Assembly: GCF_002934265.1 (NCBI RefSeq)
Contig: NZ_PTIX01000003.1
Coordinates: forward strand, 62,001 to 126,000
Length of the DNA stretch: 64,000 bases
DNA from: Actinokineospora auranticolor
Lineage (GTDB): Bacteria; Actinomycetota; Actinomycetes; Mycobacteriales; Pseudonocardiaceae
Reading direction: 5' to 3'
In this document: piece by piece, positions 11,016 through 21,572 of the stretch
Numbering within the stretch: the first letter of the stretch is position 1
Layout: the number at the start of each line of letters is the position of its first letter
Position numbers and translations under genes: made by a program
The notes under the pieces: generated by a model
What the model saw: the letters and a program-made list of their open reading frames with translations, nothing else
Told to the model about the DNA's origin: nothing
Database searches by the model: none

Positions 11016-12971
11016 GTGACGGGAACCATGAACCTCGCGGCCGAGGCCCACCAGGCTTCCGGGGTCGCGGGCGCGGCGTGGCTGCTGCTGGTGCTGCCCG
11101 CGGTGGGCGCCGCGGTGCTGCTGCTGGGCGGGCGCCGGACCGACAAGTGGGGCCACCTGCTCGGTAGCGGCACCGTCATCGCCGCGTTCGTCTACGGCGT
11201 GATCCTGTTCTTCGACACCAAGTCGCTGCCCGCCGAGGGGCGGGTCGCGAACCTGCACGTGTTCGACTGGATATCGGTCAACTCGCTCGACGTCGAGTTC
11301 GGGCTGCGCATCGACCCGCTGTCGCTGACCTTCGTGCTGCTGATCACCGGTGTGGGTTCGCTGATCCACATCTACTCGATCGGCTACATGTCCGACGACC
11401 GGGACCGGCGCCGGTTCTTCGCCTACCTGAACCTGTTCGTCTCGGCGATGCTGCTGCTGGTGCTGGGCAACAGCTTCGTGACGCTCTACTTCGGCTGGGA
11501 GGGCGTCGGTCTCGCCTCCTACCTGCTGATCGGCTGGTACCAGGGGAAGAACTTCGCGGCCACGGCGGCGAAGAAGGCGTTCCTGATGAACCGCGTCGGC
11601 GACGTCGGGCTGGCGCTGGCGATCTTCCTGATGTTCAAGAACATCGGCAGCACCCAGTACGACGTGGTCTTCGCCGAGATCGGCAAGCAGTCCACGGGCG
11701 TCGTGGTCGCGATCGGCATCCTCCTGCTGCTGGGTGCTTGCGGTAAGTCCGGCCAGTTCCCGTTGCAGGCCTGGCTCCCCGACGCGATGGCCGGTCCGAC
11801 ACCGGTGTCCGCGCTGATCCACGCCGCGACGATGGTGACCGCGGGCGTGTACCTGATCGCCCGGTCCAGCCCGCTGTACTCGCTGCCGCAGGCGGAGGAC
11901 GCGCGCTTCGTGGTGATGATCATCGGTGCGGTCACCCTGGTGATCGGCTGCATCATCGGCTGCGCCTACGACGACTTCAAGAAGGTCCTCGCGTACTCCA
12001 CGGTCAGCCAGATCGGCTACATGATCCTGGCGGTCGGCCTCGGCCCGGCCGGGTACGCGCTGGGCATCCTGCACCTGCTGACGCACGGCTTCTTCAAGGC
12101 CGGGCTGTTCCTCGGCGCCGGTTCGGTCATGCACGGCATGAACGACGAGGGCGACATCCGCAGGCTCGGCGGCCTGGCCAGGAAGATGCCGATCACCTTC
12201 GTCACCTGGACCCTGGGCTACCTGGCGCTGATCGGGTTCCCGTTCCTGTCCGGCTACTTCTCCAAGGACGCCATCATCGCCGCCGCGTTCGGCGCGCACG
12301 GCACCCGCGGCTGGGTCTTCGGCGGTATCGCGCTACTGGGCGCGGGCCTCACCGCGTTCTACATGACCCGCCTGCTGATCCTGGTGTTCCTGGGCAAGCC
12401 GCGCTGGGAGAACCTCAAGAGCGAGGACGGCCGGGCCTACCACCCGCACGAGTCGGGCCCCACGATGACCATCCCGATGATCATCCTGGCGGTCGGCTCC
12501 GTGGCCGGTGGCGCGATCCTGTCGGGGCTGCTCCCCGCGTGGCTGGAGCCCTCGGTCGGTGAACTGGTCGAGACGCACGGCCCGCTCAACCACACCGTGG
12601 TCTCGATCCTCACCGTGGGCATCTCGCTGATCGGCGCGGCCATCGCCTTCGCCATCTTCGGTCGCCGCGAGCAGCCGGTCACCCGGCCGCAGCGGGTGTC
12701 GTTCCCGGTCCGCGCCGCGCGCGCCGACCTCTACGGCAACCACCTCAACGAGGCCCTGTTCTCCCGCCCCGGCGTCTGGCTCACCAGGTTCCTGGTGTTC
12801 GTCGACAACCGCGGCGTCGACGGGCTGGTCAACGGCATCGCGGCGGGCCTGGGCGGTAGCTCCGGTCGGCTGCGCAGGCTGCAGACCGGGTTCGTCCGCT
12901 CGTACGCGCTTTCCATGCTCGGAGGGTCGATCCTGGTGATCGCCGCACTGCTGATGGTGAGGTTCGCATGA
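11016..12971 (+). CDS. nuoL: NADH-quinone oxidoreductase subunit L
   Basis: This is the distal antiporter-like proton-pumping subunit of complex I (651 residues, about 16 helices). It shows the NuoL core IYSIGYMSDDRDRRRFFAYL, the TLYFGWEGVGLASYLLIGWY motif with the key glutamate, the lysine-bearing LLGACGKSGQFPLQAWLPDAM, and the histidine helix SALIHAATMVTAGVY. The C-terminal region forms the lateral helix seen in NuoL but not in NuoM/N. The GTG at 11016 lies 8 bp after AAGGGGA. An ATG at 11028 is a weaker alternative. The stop overlaps nuoM. Confidence 0.97.
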   Translation: MTGTMNLAAEAHQASGVAGAAWLLLVLPAVGAAVLLLGGRRTDKWGHLLGSGTVIAAFVYGVILFFDTKSLPAEGRVANLHVFDWISVNSLDVEFGLRIDPLSLTFVLLITGVGSLIHIYSIGYMSDDRDRRRFFAYLNLFVSAMLLLVLGNSFVTLYFGWEGVGLASYLLIGWYQGKNFAATAAKKAFLMNRVGDVGLALAIFLMFKNIGSTQYDVVFAEIGKQSTGVVVAIGILLLLGACGKSGQFPLQAWLPDAMAGPTPVSALIHAATMVTAGVYLIARSSPLYSLPQAEDARFVVMIIGAVTLVIGCIIGCAYDDFKKVLAYSTVSQIGYMILAVGLGPAGYALGILHLLTHGFFKAGLFLGAGSVMHGMNDEGDIRRLGGLARKMPITFVTWTLGYLALIGFPFLSGYFSKDAIIAAAFGAHGTRGWVFGGIALLGAGLTAFYMTRLLILVFLGKPRWENLKSEDGRAYHPHESGPTMTIPMIILAVGSVAGGAILSGLLPAWLEPSVGELVETHGPLNHTVVSILTVGISLIGAAIAFAIFGRREQPVTRPQRVSFPVRAARADLYGNHLNEALFSRPGVWLTRFLVFVDNRGVDGLVNGIAAGLGGSSGRLRRLQTGFVRSYALSMLGGSILVIAALLMVRFA

Positions 12972-14569
12972 CGTCCGGGACCGGTTCCTGGCTGCTGGCC
13001 GCGCTCCTGCTGGTGCCGCTGGTCGGCGCCGCGGTGGTGACCGCGCTGCGCGGCAACGACCACACCGCCAAGCTCGCCGCGCTGGCCTTCTCGGTCGTGG
13101 AGTTCGCGCTGGCCATCGCGTCGTGGGTGAACTTCAAGCCCGACGGCGCCCGGCTGCAGCAGGCGTTCTCCTTCGACTGGATCCCGGCCTTCGGGGTGCA
13201 CATCTCGTTCGCGGTCGACGGCATCGCGCTGGTCATGATCGCGGTCATCGGTCTGCTGGTGCCGCTGGTGATCGGCGCGGGCTGGGCGGACAAGCTGCCG
13301 GAAGGCCGCACCAAGGGCGGCTTCTTCGGGCTGATCCTGCTGGAGCAGGCGCTCACCGTCGGCGTGTTCGCCGCGACCGACGTGTTCCTGTTCTACGTGC
13401 TGTTCGAGATCATGCTGATCCCGATGTACTTCCTGATCGGCTCCTACGGCGGGGCGCGCAGGCAGTACGCGGCGGTGAAGTTCTTCCTGTACTCGTTCCT
13501 CGGCGGCCTGATCATGCTGGCCTCGGTCATCGGCTGCTACGTGATGGCCGGTGACGAGCTGGGCAAGGGCACCTTCGACTGGGCCACCCTGGTCCGGGTG
13601 GTGCACGACGCGCCGCTGGGCACGCAGATCTGGCTGTTCCTCGGCTTCTTCATCGCCTTCGCGGTCAAGGCGCCGCTGGTGCCGCTGCACACCTGGCTGC
13701 CGGACGCCACCGCCGAGGCGCCGATCGGCGTCGCGGTGCTGCTGGTCGGCATCCTGGACAAGGTCGGCACCTTCGGCTTCCTGCGCTACCTGCTGCCGAT
13801 GTTCCCCGCCGCCAGCAAGGAACTGGCGCCGCTGGTTCTGGTGCTGGCCGTGATCGGCGTGATCTACGGTTCGCTGCTGGCCACCGGGCAGCGCGACATG
13901 AAGCGCTTCCTGGCCTACGTCTCGATCGCCCACTTCGGCTTCATCGCCCTGGGCATCTTCGCCTTCAGCTCGCAGTCGCTGACCGGCTCGGTCACCTACA
14001 TGATCAACCACAGCATCGCCACCGGCATGCTGATCCTGGTGGTCGGCATGGTGATCTCCCGCGGCGGCTCCACCCGGGTCGCCGACTACGGCGGCATGGC
14101 CAAGCTGACCCCGGTACTGGCGGCCATGCTGCTGATCGCGGGCCTGAGCTCGATGTCGCTGCCCGGCACCAACTCCTTCATCAGCGAGTTCCTGGTGCTC
14201 ATCGGCTCGTTCCCGAACGCGCCCGTGTACACGATCATCGCCACCGTCGGCATGGTCCTCGCCGCGCTCTACGTGCTCTGGCTCTACCAGCGGATCATGC
14301 AGGGCCCGGTGCGCGGTGACGCGCTGATCGGCGCGGGCGGCGGACCGGGCACCGCGATCGCGCCGGAACTCGGCGCCAAGAAGGCGATCGCCGACCTGAA
14401 CACCCGGGAGAAGGCGGTGCTCGCGCCGCTGCTCCTGCTGATCGTCGCCCTGGGCCTGTTCCCGAAGCCCGTGCTCGACGTCGTGACGCCGACGGTGAAC
14501 GCCACGATGTGCGAGGCCCAGCTGGTCGACCCGGTCCAGTCCGCAGAGGAGCGCCCGCAGTGTCAGTGA
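12968..14569 (+). CDS. nuoM: NADH-quinone oxidoreductase subunit M
   Basis: This is the middle antiporter-like proton-pumping subunit (533 residues, about 14 helices). Characteristic segments are FYVLFEIMLIPMYFLIG with the conserved glutamate, FAVKAPLVPLHTWLPDAT with the helix-7 lysine, and AHFGFIALGIFAF. It is homologous to NuoL and NuoN but lacks the NuoL lateral helix. The ATG overlaps the nuoL stop, and nuoN begins inside its last codons. Confidence 0.97.
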   Translation: MTSGTGSWLLAALLLVPLVGAAVVTALRGNDHTAKLAALAFSVVEFALAIASWVNFKPDGARLQQAFSFDWIPAFGVHISFAVDGIALVMIAVIGLLVPLVIGAGWADKLPEGRTKGGFFGLILLEQALTVGVFAATDVFLFYVLFEIMLIPMYFLIGSYGGARRQYAAVKFFLYSFLGGLIMLASVIGCYVMAGDELGKGTFDWATLVRVVHDAPLGTQIWLFLGFFIAFAVKAPLVPLHTWLPDATAEAPIGVAVLLVGILDKVGTFGFLRYLLPMFPAASKELAPLVLVLAVIGVIYGSLLATGQRDMKRFLAYVSIAHFGFIALGIFAFSSQSLTGSVTYMINHSIATGMLILVVGMVISRGGSTRVADYGGMAKLTPVLAAMLLIAGLSSMSLPGTNSFISEFLVLIGSFPNAPVYTIIATVGMVLAALYVLWLYQRIMQGPVRGDALIGAGGGPGTAIAPELGAKKAIADLNTREKAVLAPLLLLIVALGLFPKPVLDVVTPTVNATMCEAQLVDPVQSAEERPQCQ

Positions 14570-16161
14570 TCTCTTCCGTGCTCCTGCTCGCCCAGGAGCA
14601 GGCGCCGCTGCCGGTGCCGTCGGACACCAAGGTCCAGGCGCCGTCGCTCGGTGCCGTGTGGCCGGTGCTGATCGTGCTCGGCGCGGCGTGCCTCGGCGTG
14701 CTGCTGGAGGCGCTGCTGCCGCGGCACCTGCGCTGGTCCACCCAGGTCGTGCTCTCCCTGCTGGCCGTGGTCGGCGCCGGGATCGCCCTGGTGGCCTACG
14801 TCTCCGACGCGCCCGCCGCCGGTGAGCTGGCCATGAAGGGCACGCTCGCCATCGACCGGCCCGGCCTGTTCCTGTGGGGCACGCTGCTGGCCCTGGCGCT
14901 GGGCGCGGTGCTGCTGATCGCGGACCGCTCGGTCGAGCCGGGCGGCGCCTTCGTGGCCAGCGCGGCGATCCGGCCGGGCACGCTGCAGGACCGCGCGCAG
15001 GTCACCTCCACCGGCATGCAGACCGAGGTCTTCCCGCTGACGCTGTTCGCGCTCGGCGGCATGATGACCTTCTGCGTGGCCAACGACCTGCTGACCATGT
15101 TCGTGGCGCTGGAAGTGCTGTCGCTGCCGCTGTACCTGATGTGCGGCCTGGCCCGCCGTCGCCGCCTGCTGTCGCAGGAGTCGGCGGTCAAGTACTTCCT
15201 GCTCGGCGCGTTCGCCTCGGCGTTCTTCCTCTACGGCGTCGCGCTGCTCTACGGCTACGCCGGTTCCGTGCGGCTCTCGGACATCTCCTCCGCCGCCGCG
15301 GGCACCGACCGCTCCGACACGCTGCTGTTCGCGGGCATGGGCCTGCTGGTGATCGGCCTGCTGTTCAAGGCTTCCGTTGGCCCGTTCCACACCTGGACCC
15401 CGGACGTCTACCAGGGCGCGCCGACCCCGGTGACCGCGTTCATGGCCGCCTGCACCAAGGTCGCCGCGTTCGGCGGGATCCTGCGCGTGCTCCAGGTCGC
15501 GTTCGAGTCGACCCAGTGGGAGTGGCGCGGGGTGCTGTGGGGCGTGGCCATCGTGTCGATGGTCATCGGCGCGGTGCTCGGCCTCACCCAGACCGACGTC
15601 AAGCGGATGATCGCCTACTCGTCGGTGGCGCACGCGGGCTTCCTGCTCATCGGCTCCATCGCGCTGACCGAGAAGGGCCTGTCCGGCACGCTGTTCTACC
15701 TGCTCACCTACGGCTTCACCACGCTGGCCGCGTTCGGCGTGATCAGCCTGGTGCGCGACTCCTCCGGCGAGGCGACGCACCTGTCGCAGTGGGCGGGCCT
15801 GGCCAAGCGGTCGCCGCTGCTGGCCGGTGTGTTCACCTTCCTACTGCTCGCGCTGGCCGGCATCCCGCTGACCAGCGGGTTCGTCGGCAAGTTCGTGGTG
15901 TTCGAGGCCGCGATCGCCGACGGCATGGCGCCGCTGGTCGTCGTGGCGCTGATCGCCTCGGCGGTGGCCGCGTTCTTCTACCTGCGGGTGATCGTGCTGA
16001 TGTACTTCAGCGAGCCCGCGGCCGACGGCCCGACGGTGACCGTGCCCGGCGCGTTCACCACCGCCGCGATCACCCTCGGCGTGCTCGTCACGCTGCTGCT
16101 GGGCCTGGCCCCCGCGTTCGCCCTGGACTGGGCGGGCAGCGGCGCGTTCGCCATCCACTAG
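14560..16161 (+). CDS. nuoN: NADH-quinone oxidoreductase subunit N
   Basis: This antiporter-like proton-pumping subunit is the last gene of the operon (533 residues). The conserved segments are MFVALEVLSLPLYLMCGLAR, LLFKASVGPFHTWTPDVYQG and MIAYSSVAHAGFLL. The GTG at 14560 follows AGAGGAG at 14545-14551 and overlaps the end of nuoM. GTG 14566 is a possible alternative. A very strong intrinsic hairpin begins 34 bp after the stop and closes the transcription unit. Confidence 0.97.
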   Translation: MSVISSVLLLAQEQAPLPVPSDTKVQAPSLGAVWPVLIVLGAACLGVLLEALLPRHLRWSTQVVLSLLAVVGAGIALVAYVSDAPAAGELAMKGTLAIDRPGLFLWGTLLALALGAVLLIADRSVEPGGAFVASAAIRPGTLQDRAQVTSTGMQTEVFPLTLFALGGMMTFCVANDLLTMFVALEVLSLPLYLMCGLARRRRLLSQESAVKYFLLGAFASAFFLYGVALLYGYAGSVRLSDISSAAAGTDRSDTLLFAGMGLLVIGLLFKASVGPFHTWTPDVYQGAPTPVTAFMAACTKVAAFGGILRVLQVAFESTQWEWRGVLWGVAIVSMVIGAVLGLTQTDVKRMIAYSSVAHAGFLLIGSIALTEKGLSGTLFYLLTYGFTTLAAFGVISLVRDSSGEATHLSQWAGLAKRSPLLAGVFTFLLLALAGIPLTSGFVGKFVVFEAAIADGMAPLVVVALIASAVAAFFYLRVIVLMYFSEPAADGPTVTVPGAFTTAAITLGVLVTLLLGLAPAFALDWAGSGAFAIH

Positions 16162-16194
16162 TACGCGCTTTTCCCGACAACCGAACAGGTTCGC

Positions 16195-16235
16195 CTCGAA
16201 GGCCACCCCGGCTGCCCGCCGGGGTGGCCTTCGAG
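16195..16235 (+). terminator. nuo operon terminator hairpin
   Basis: An uninterrupted 17-bp inverted repeat beginning CTCGAAGGCCACC and ending GGTGGCCTTCGAG surrounds a 7-nt loop. It has no clear U-tract, as is common for actinobacterial intrinsic terminators. It lies 34 bp after nuoN and about 100 bp before the next start codon. Confidence 0.85.
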
Positions 16236-16331
16236 ACATCCGGGGCGGTCGGGCCGGTGCGGGCCAGTACGCTCGTATTACAAGGGCCTGCCCGACCACC
16301 CGGGCCACCGCTGATCAGGAGTGCCGACGAC

Positions 16332-17339
16332 GTGACTGCCACCGAGAACCCCGGTGCCCCCGCGTTCCCGGGGCTGCGCGACGCCGACCCGGAGCTGGTG
16401 CGGGTCGTCACCGACGGGCTCGGCCGCGTGGAGGCGCTGCTGCGCGACATCGTGCACAGCGACTTCGAGTTCGTCGACGAGGCGGCGCTGCACCTGGTGA
16501 AGGCCGGGGGCAAGCGCTTCCGCCCGCTGTTCACGCTGCTGGCCGCGCAGTTCAACCAGGGGAGCACCGACCAGGTGATCGCCGCGGCGGCCGCGGTGGA
16601 ACTGGTGCACCTGGCCACGCTCTACCACGACGACGTCATGGACGAGGCCACCATGCGGCGCGGCGACGCCAGCGCCAACGCCAGGTGGAACAACTCCGTC
16701 GCCATCCTCACCGGCGACTTCCTCTTCGCGCACGCCTCGATGCTGGTGGCGGACCTCGGTCCGGCGGCCACCCGGGTGATCGCGGAGACCATGCGGGAAC
16801 TGGTCACCGGGCAGATGCGCGAGACCGTCGGCCCCGGCGCGGAGAACCCCACCGAGCACTACCTGTCGGTGATCGCGCAGAAGACCGGTTCGCTGATCGC
16901 CACCTCCGGCCGCTACGGCGGCATGTTCTCCGGCGCGTCGCCCGCGCAGATCAAGGCGCTGCACCGCTACGGCGAGATCATCGGCGCGGCCTTCCAGCTC
17001 TCCGACGACGTCATCGACATCGCCTCGCCCGCCGCCGAGTCCGGCAAGACCCCCGGCACCGACCTGCGCGAGGGGGTCCGCACCCTGCCGATGCTCTACG
17101 CGCTGGAGGGCAACCCCGACCCGCGGCTGGCCAAGCTGCTCGACGGGCCGATCACCGACGACGGCGAGGTCGAGGAGGCGCTGGAGCTCCTGCGGGAGTC
17201 CGCGGGCCTCGACCGCGCCCGGGACACCCTCGGTGAGTACGTGGCCCAGGCGCACGCCGAACTCGCCGCTCTTCCGGGTTGCGCGGCCCGGGACGCCCTG
17301 GAGGAGCTGACACGGTACGTAGTCGAGCGAACCCGATAA
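16332..17339 (+). CDS. Long-chain polyprenyl diphosphate synthase
   Basis: This is an all-trans isoprenyl chain elongating enzyme (335 residues) that condenses isopentenyl diphosphate onto an allylic primer. The first aspartate-rich motif is in LYHDDVMDEATMRRG and the second in QLSDDVIDIASP. GGKRFRPLF near residue 60 is the diphosphate-binding segment, and QKTGSLIATS lies between the motifs. The class resembles octaprenyl/heptaprenyl synthases (GrcC/IspB type). Its position directly behind nuoN suggests it makes the menaquinone side chain, though chain length cannot be read from sequence alone. The GTG at 16332 is preceded by AGGAG 10 bp upstream. Confidence 0.9.
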   Translation: MTATENPGAPAFPGLRDADPELVRVVTDGLGRVEALLRDIVHSDFEFVDEAALHLVKAGGKRFRPLFTLLAAQFNQGSTDQVIAAAAAVELVHLATLYHDDVMDEATMRRGDASANARWNNSVAILTGDFLFAHASMLVADLGPAATRVIAETMRELVTGQMRETVGPGAENPTEHYLSVIAQKTGSLIATSGRYGGMFSGASPAQIKALHRYGEIIGAAFQLSDDVIDIASPAAESGKTPGTDLREGVRTLPMLYALEGNPDPRLAKLLDGPITDDGEVEEALELLRESAGLDRARDTLGEYVAQAHAELAALPGCAARDALEELTRYVVERTR

Positions 17340-17484
17340 GGCATATTTGCCCACCGGCACTGTGACGTACCGGCTATTTGCGCGGCATGCCGCCGGTGCT
17401 CCGACGCGTCGCAGTAACCTCCCCTAGGCTTGGGCAACCGTGTGACGCGTCGCCAGGGACGCGGCCGGGAGGGAGACGTCGGCG

Positions 17485-19641
17485 ATGCCGTTCTTCGGGC
17501 AGGTGTGGGTGTGGAGCCTCGCCGGTTTCCTGGTCGGCGCGGCCCTGTGCTGGCTGCTGATCGCCAACCCCGCCCGCAAGCGGGCCACCCAGCTGGAGAG
17601 CGAGCTGGCGGGCGCGCGTGAGCGCGACATCCACCGGGACTTCGGTCCGGGCAGCGGCGCGCCGGAGCGCGAGTACCCGTCGACGGCGCTGGTCCCCGGC
17701 TTCGGCGACACCCGGGACAACATCGAACCCGTCCGGCGGGTGGGCGGTGGCGGCGAGGACTCCATCCGCCGCGGCCTGATGACCCTGTCCGACGAGGACG
17801 AGGGCGGCCTGCGCTCGATGCCCGCCCCCGCCGTGGGGACTGACGACCACGACCGCGACCACCACGACGACCCCGGTGGCCCGGTGGGCGGCCACGTCGA
17901 CGACGACGACCGCGACGGGCACGGTGACGACCGCGACGGTCGGCCCGACTTCCGCGACGAGCGCGACGACTACCGCGACGACCAGGGCTACCGCGCCAAG
18001 CAGGACATCGACGACGACCGGGACGACCGGGACTTCGTGCCGGAGTCGGCCGCGGAGACCACGCAGTACACCGAGGCTCCCGAGTTCCGCGCGGACGACC
18101 AGCGCACCCAGTACGCCGAGGCGCCCGCGGAGACCACGCAGTACATCGCGCCCGCCGCGGCCGAGGAGCCCGAGCGCGACTGGTTCGGCGACCCGGTCGA
18201 CCGGCCCGAGGGCGGCAGGCTCGTCGACGACCTCGACGAGTCCGAGCACGAGGACGACTACTACGCCCGCGCCGAGACCCGCGACGGCGAGCTGGACGAC
18301 GTCGACGAGGACACCGAGGCCGCGGGCAACCGCGCCGGTCACCTCGCGGGCGACTCCCTCGACGAGGCCGACGGCGTCGACTACGCCGACGCGGACGAGG
18401 AGTACGCCGAGACCGGCGGCACGATCTTCACCCAGCACACGACGCCGATCCCGGCCGAGCTGATCCGCGAGATCGACGCGCAGGGCAAGCAGGAGCGCGC
18501 GGGCGACCACGCCCTCGTCGACGACCTGGACGACGACGTCGACGGCCACGACGAGGAACCCGCGCCCGCCGAGCGCTCCCGGCACTCGTACGCGGACGCC
18601 GAGGAACCCGCCGACGACGACCTCGAGGAGGCCCCCCGGCACCGGCACGACGTCGACACCGAGACCGACTACGAGCCGGTGTCCACCGACGTCGACCCCG
18701 CCCCGGCGGGTACCGCGACCGGCGTGTACGACCGGCCCGACCTGAGCCGGTCCGCCTACGGCCCCGACCGCGGCTACGGCGAGGCCGCCGCCTACGAGCG
18801 CGGCGACGACTACGCCGCCGGGGTCCGCCAGGACGCCGATTCGCAGAGCGAGGCCCCGGCCATCGCCGCGGCCGACGCCACCCAGTTCGTCCCCGTGGTC
18901 CGCGAACCCGAGCCGGTCCACGAGCCGGAGCGCGCGGCCACCAACGGCTCGGTCGAGCCCCGGCCGCAGGAGTCGCGCGAGCCCGCGCACGCCGCGGCCG
19001 AGCAGACCGAGATACGCCTGCCCGAGATCACCCGGCCCGAGCCCCAGGAGCCGCCCCGCCAGCGGACGTCGATCACCGAGCAGCCCGGGTTCCAGCAGCC
19101 CATCGAACCGACCCTGGCCTACGGGCAGGCGCAACCGGAGAGGACGTCGAACGTGCTGCCGAAGCGGATCCCGTCCAAGCCGCAGAACCGGTTCCCGTTC
19201 GGTGTCCAGACCGCCACCCAGCCCGTGGTGAGCACCCAGTCGGCCCCGGCCGCGACGGCCACCGCCGCGATGCCCGCCCAGGCGCAGGCGCAGAAGGCGG
19301 GCGACCGCGAGCGGTCGCTGTTCGAGCCGATCCGGCCCGCCGACGAGGTGGCCGAGTCCAAGCCAACCCCGCCGCCCCCGCACCGGCTGCGCGGCGCCCG
19401 CACCCTCCAGCAGTCGCCGACCGGCGTCGACCCGTTCGTGCCGCCCGGCCCGTTCGGCCCCGGCTCGGCCATGCCCCTCCCCGGCGGCCTGTCCCCGTCG
19501 AGCGAGTACACGATCAAGGCCAGCGTCACCGCGCTGCGCTACTGCGCACCGGACTCCCCGAAGTTCGACCGCACGGTCGCCGAGGTGTGGTTCCGCTCGG
19601 TGGCCGACGCCGAGCGCGTCGGCTTCCGTCCCCTGCAGTGA
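17485..19641 (+). CDS. Membrane-anchored acidic protein with C-terminal sunset-like domain
   Basis: This 718-residue protein has one N-terminal helix (about 7-29: VWSLAGFLVGAALCWLLI). A very long disordered region follows, packed with Asp, Glu, Arg and His (for instance residues 120-190, rich in DD, RD and DR pairs) and with a repeated TQY-x-EAP-like motif near 192-220. The last 45 or so residues, YTIKASVTALRYCAPDSP through FDRTVAEVWFRSVADAERVGF, match the short C-terminal 'sunset' domain known from mycobacterial ArfC-type proteins. The likely topology is an inner-membrane anchor with a large acidic tail. Function is unknown. A shorter paralogue follows at 19984. ATG 17485 has GGAGGGAGA upstream. 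Confidence 0.8.
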   Translation: MPFFGQVWVWSLAGFLVGAALCWLLIANPARKRATQLESELAGARERDIHRDFGPGSGAPEREYPSTALVPGFGDTRDNIEPVRRVGGGGEDSIRRGLMTLSDEDEGGLRSMPAPAVGTDDHDRDHHDDPGGPVGGHVDDDDRDGHGDDRDGRPDFRDERDDYRDDQGYRAKQDIDDDRDDRDFVPESAAETTQYTEAPEFRADDQRTQYAEAPAETTQYIAPAAAEEPERDWFGDPVDRPEGGRLVDDLDESEHEDDYYARAETRDGELDDVDEDTEAAGNRAGHLAGDSLDEADGVDYADADEEYAETGGTIFTQHTTPIPAELIREIDAQGKQERAGDHALVDDLDDDVDGHDEEPAPAERSRHSYADAEEPADDDLEEAPRHRHDVDTETDYEPVSTDVDPAPAGTATGVYDRPDLSRSAYGPDRGYGEAAAYERGDDYAAGVRQDADSQSEAPAIAAADATQFVPVVREPEPVHEPERAATNGSVEPRPQESREPAHAAAEQTEIRLPEITRPEPQEPPRQRTSITEQPGFQQPIEPTLAYGQAQPERTSNVLPKRIPSKPQNRFPFGVQTATQPVVSTQSAPAATATAAMPAQAQAQKAGDRERSLFEPIRPADEVAESKPTPPPPHRLRGARTLQQSPTGVDPFVPPGPFGPGSAMPLPGGLSPSSEYTIKASVTALRYCAPDSPKFDRTVAEVWFRSVADAERVGFRPLQ

Positions 19642-19645
19642 CATG

Positions 19646-19760
19646 GCCCCGGCTCCGCCGGGGCGGCGAGATCGCCTTTGAGCCGATCTCTTCCCTCCCG
19701 GTTCACTCGGCCCGCGGGGCCGAGTGAACCGCACAGTCGGCGAGACCGGCGCGATCTCGC
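19646..19760 (+). repeat. Nested inverted repeats between the two sunset-domain genes
   Basis: Three palindromic elements are stacked here. GCCCCGGC/GCCGGGGC (19646-19664) has a 3-nt loop. A perfect 13-bp stem, GTTCACTCGGCCC, lies at 19701-19713 with its complement at 19717-19729 and a 3-nt loop. An outer 10-bp pair, GCGAGATCGC (19666-19675) and GCGATCTCGC (19751-19760), encloses the second. The first is probably the terminator of the upstream gene. The rest could be an RNA structure or a protein-binding site. The remainder of the 342-bp interval shows no gene. Confidence 0.6.
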
Positions 19761-19983
19761 ATAGGTACTCCTCCTCGGTGACTGCCCGGTGTCGTGGCCA
19801 CCTCGCCTTGCCCGCCAGCTTGCGGTTTTCATGCTTTCGAGGGAACTGAACTCCGCCGAATCCCCGGTCGCACGACGCGCTGAAGTGGCAGTCACCCACT
19901 CAGGGTGATACAAGGAAATGCGGCGGCTGTCCCTTTGCGGGCGTCCTGTCGCGGTTCCGGGCGGCGGCACGAGGGAGGTTGCG

Positions 19984-20454
19984 GTGAGGCGACCGGTCCT
20001 GTGGTGCGTGCTGTCGTTCCTTCTTGGTGCCGTAGTGGCCGCGTGGCTGCTGCGCAGCCGTGGGCAGACCGTGCTGCCCTTGGCGCCGCCCCGCCCGCCG
20101 CTGACCCAGGTGCCGTTGGCCCCGGCGGAGGTCGCCGCGGTCCCGGCCGACTCGAGTTCGCCTCCTGAACCTGCCGAGGCGGACGAGGACGTGGTGCCGG
20201 TGCACATCCCGGCCCAGACCCGCGAGGAAGACGAGATCACCCGTATCTCCGGCACCCTCGACGACGCCCTCACCGCCGCCGTCGCCCCGGCGGGCCCCGG
20301 CGGCTTGGCCCCCTCGGACGAGTACACCGTCAAGGGCGCCCAAGGCGTTTTCCACACCACCGAGTCGCCCGACTACCCCCTGGTCACCGCCACCGTCTGG
20401 TTCCGCACGGTCGCGGACGCCGAACGCGCGGGATTCGCCCCCTGGCGCGACTGA
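19984..20454 (+). CDS. Small membrane-anchored protein with sunset-like domain
   Basis: This 156-residue protein has an N-terminal helix (about 4-22: PVLWCVLSFLLGAVVAAWLL), a Pro/Ala-rich linker, and a C-terminal domain. That domain contains YTVKGAQGVFHTTESPDYPL and TVWFRTVADAERAGFAP, and is plainly homologous to the end of the 718-residue protein upstream. It therefore has the same architecture with a much shorter linker. I chose GTG 19984 because GAGGGAGG lies 5 bp upstream. An in-frame ATG at 19918 would add 22 residues with no membrane or domain content. Function is unknown. Confidence 0.75.
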   Translation: MRRPVLWCVLSFLLGAVVAAWLLRSRGQTVLPLAPPRPPLTQVPLAPAEVAAVPADSSSPPEPAEADEDVVPVHIPAQTREEDEITRISGTLDDALTAAVAPAGPGGLAPSDEYTVKGAQGVFHTTESPDYPLVTATVWFRTVADAERAGFAPWRD

Positions 20455-20463
20455 GCCCGGAAA

Positions 20464-20500
20464 ACACCGAGGCCCCACGGCAAGCCGCAGGCCTCGGTGT
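20464..20500. terminator. Bidirectional terminator between convergent genes
   Basis: ACACCGAGGCC (20464-20474) pairs perfectly with GGCCTCGGTGT (20490-20500). The hairpin sits between the plus-strand sunset gene and the minus-strand korB. It is preceded by AAA on the plus strand, which gives a short U-run in the minus direction. Confidence 0.75.
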
Positions 20501-20513
20501 GGAACGGGGTGCG

Positions 20514-21568
<1,055 letters not shown>

Positions 21569-21572
<4 letters not shown>

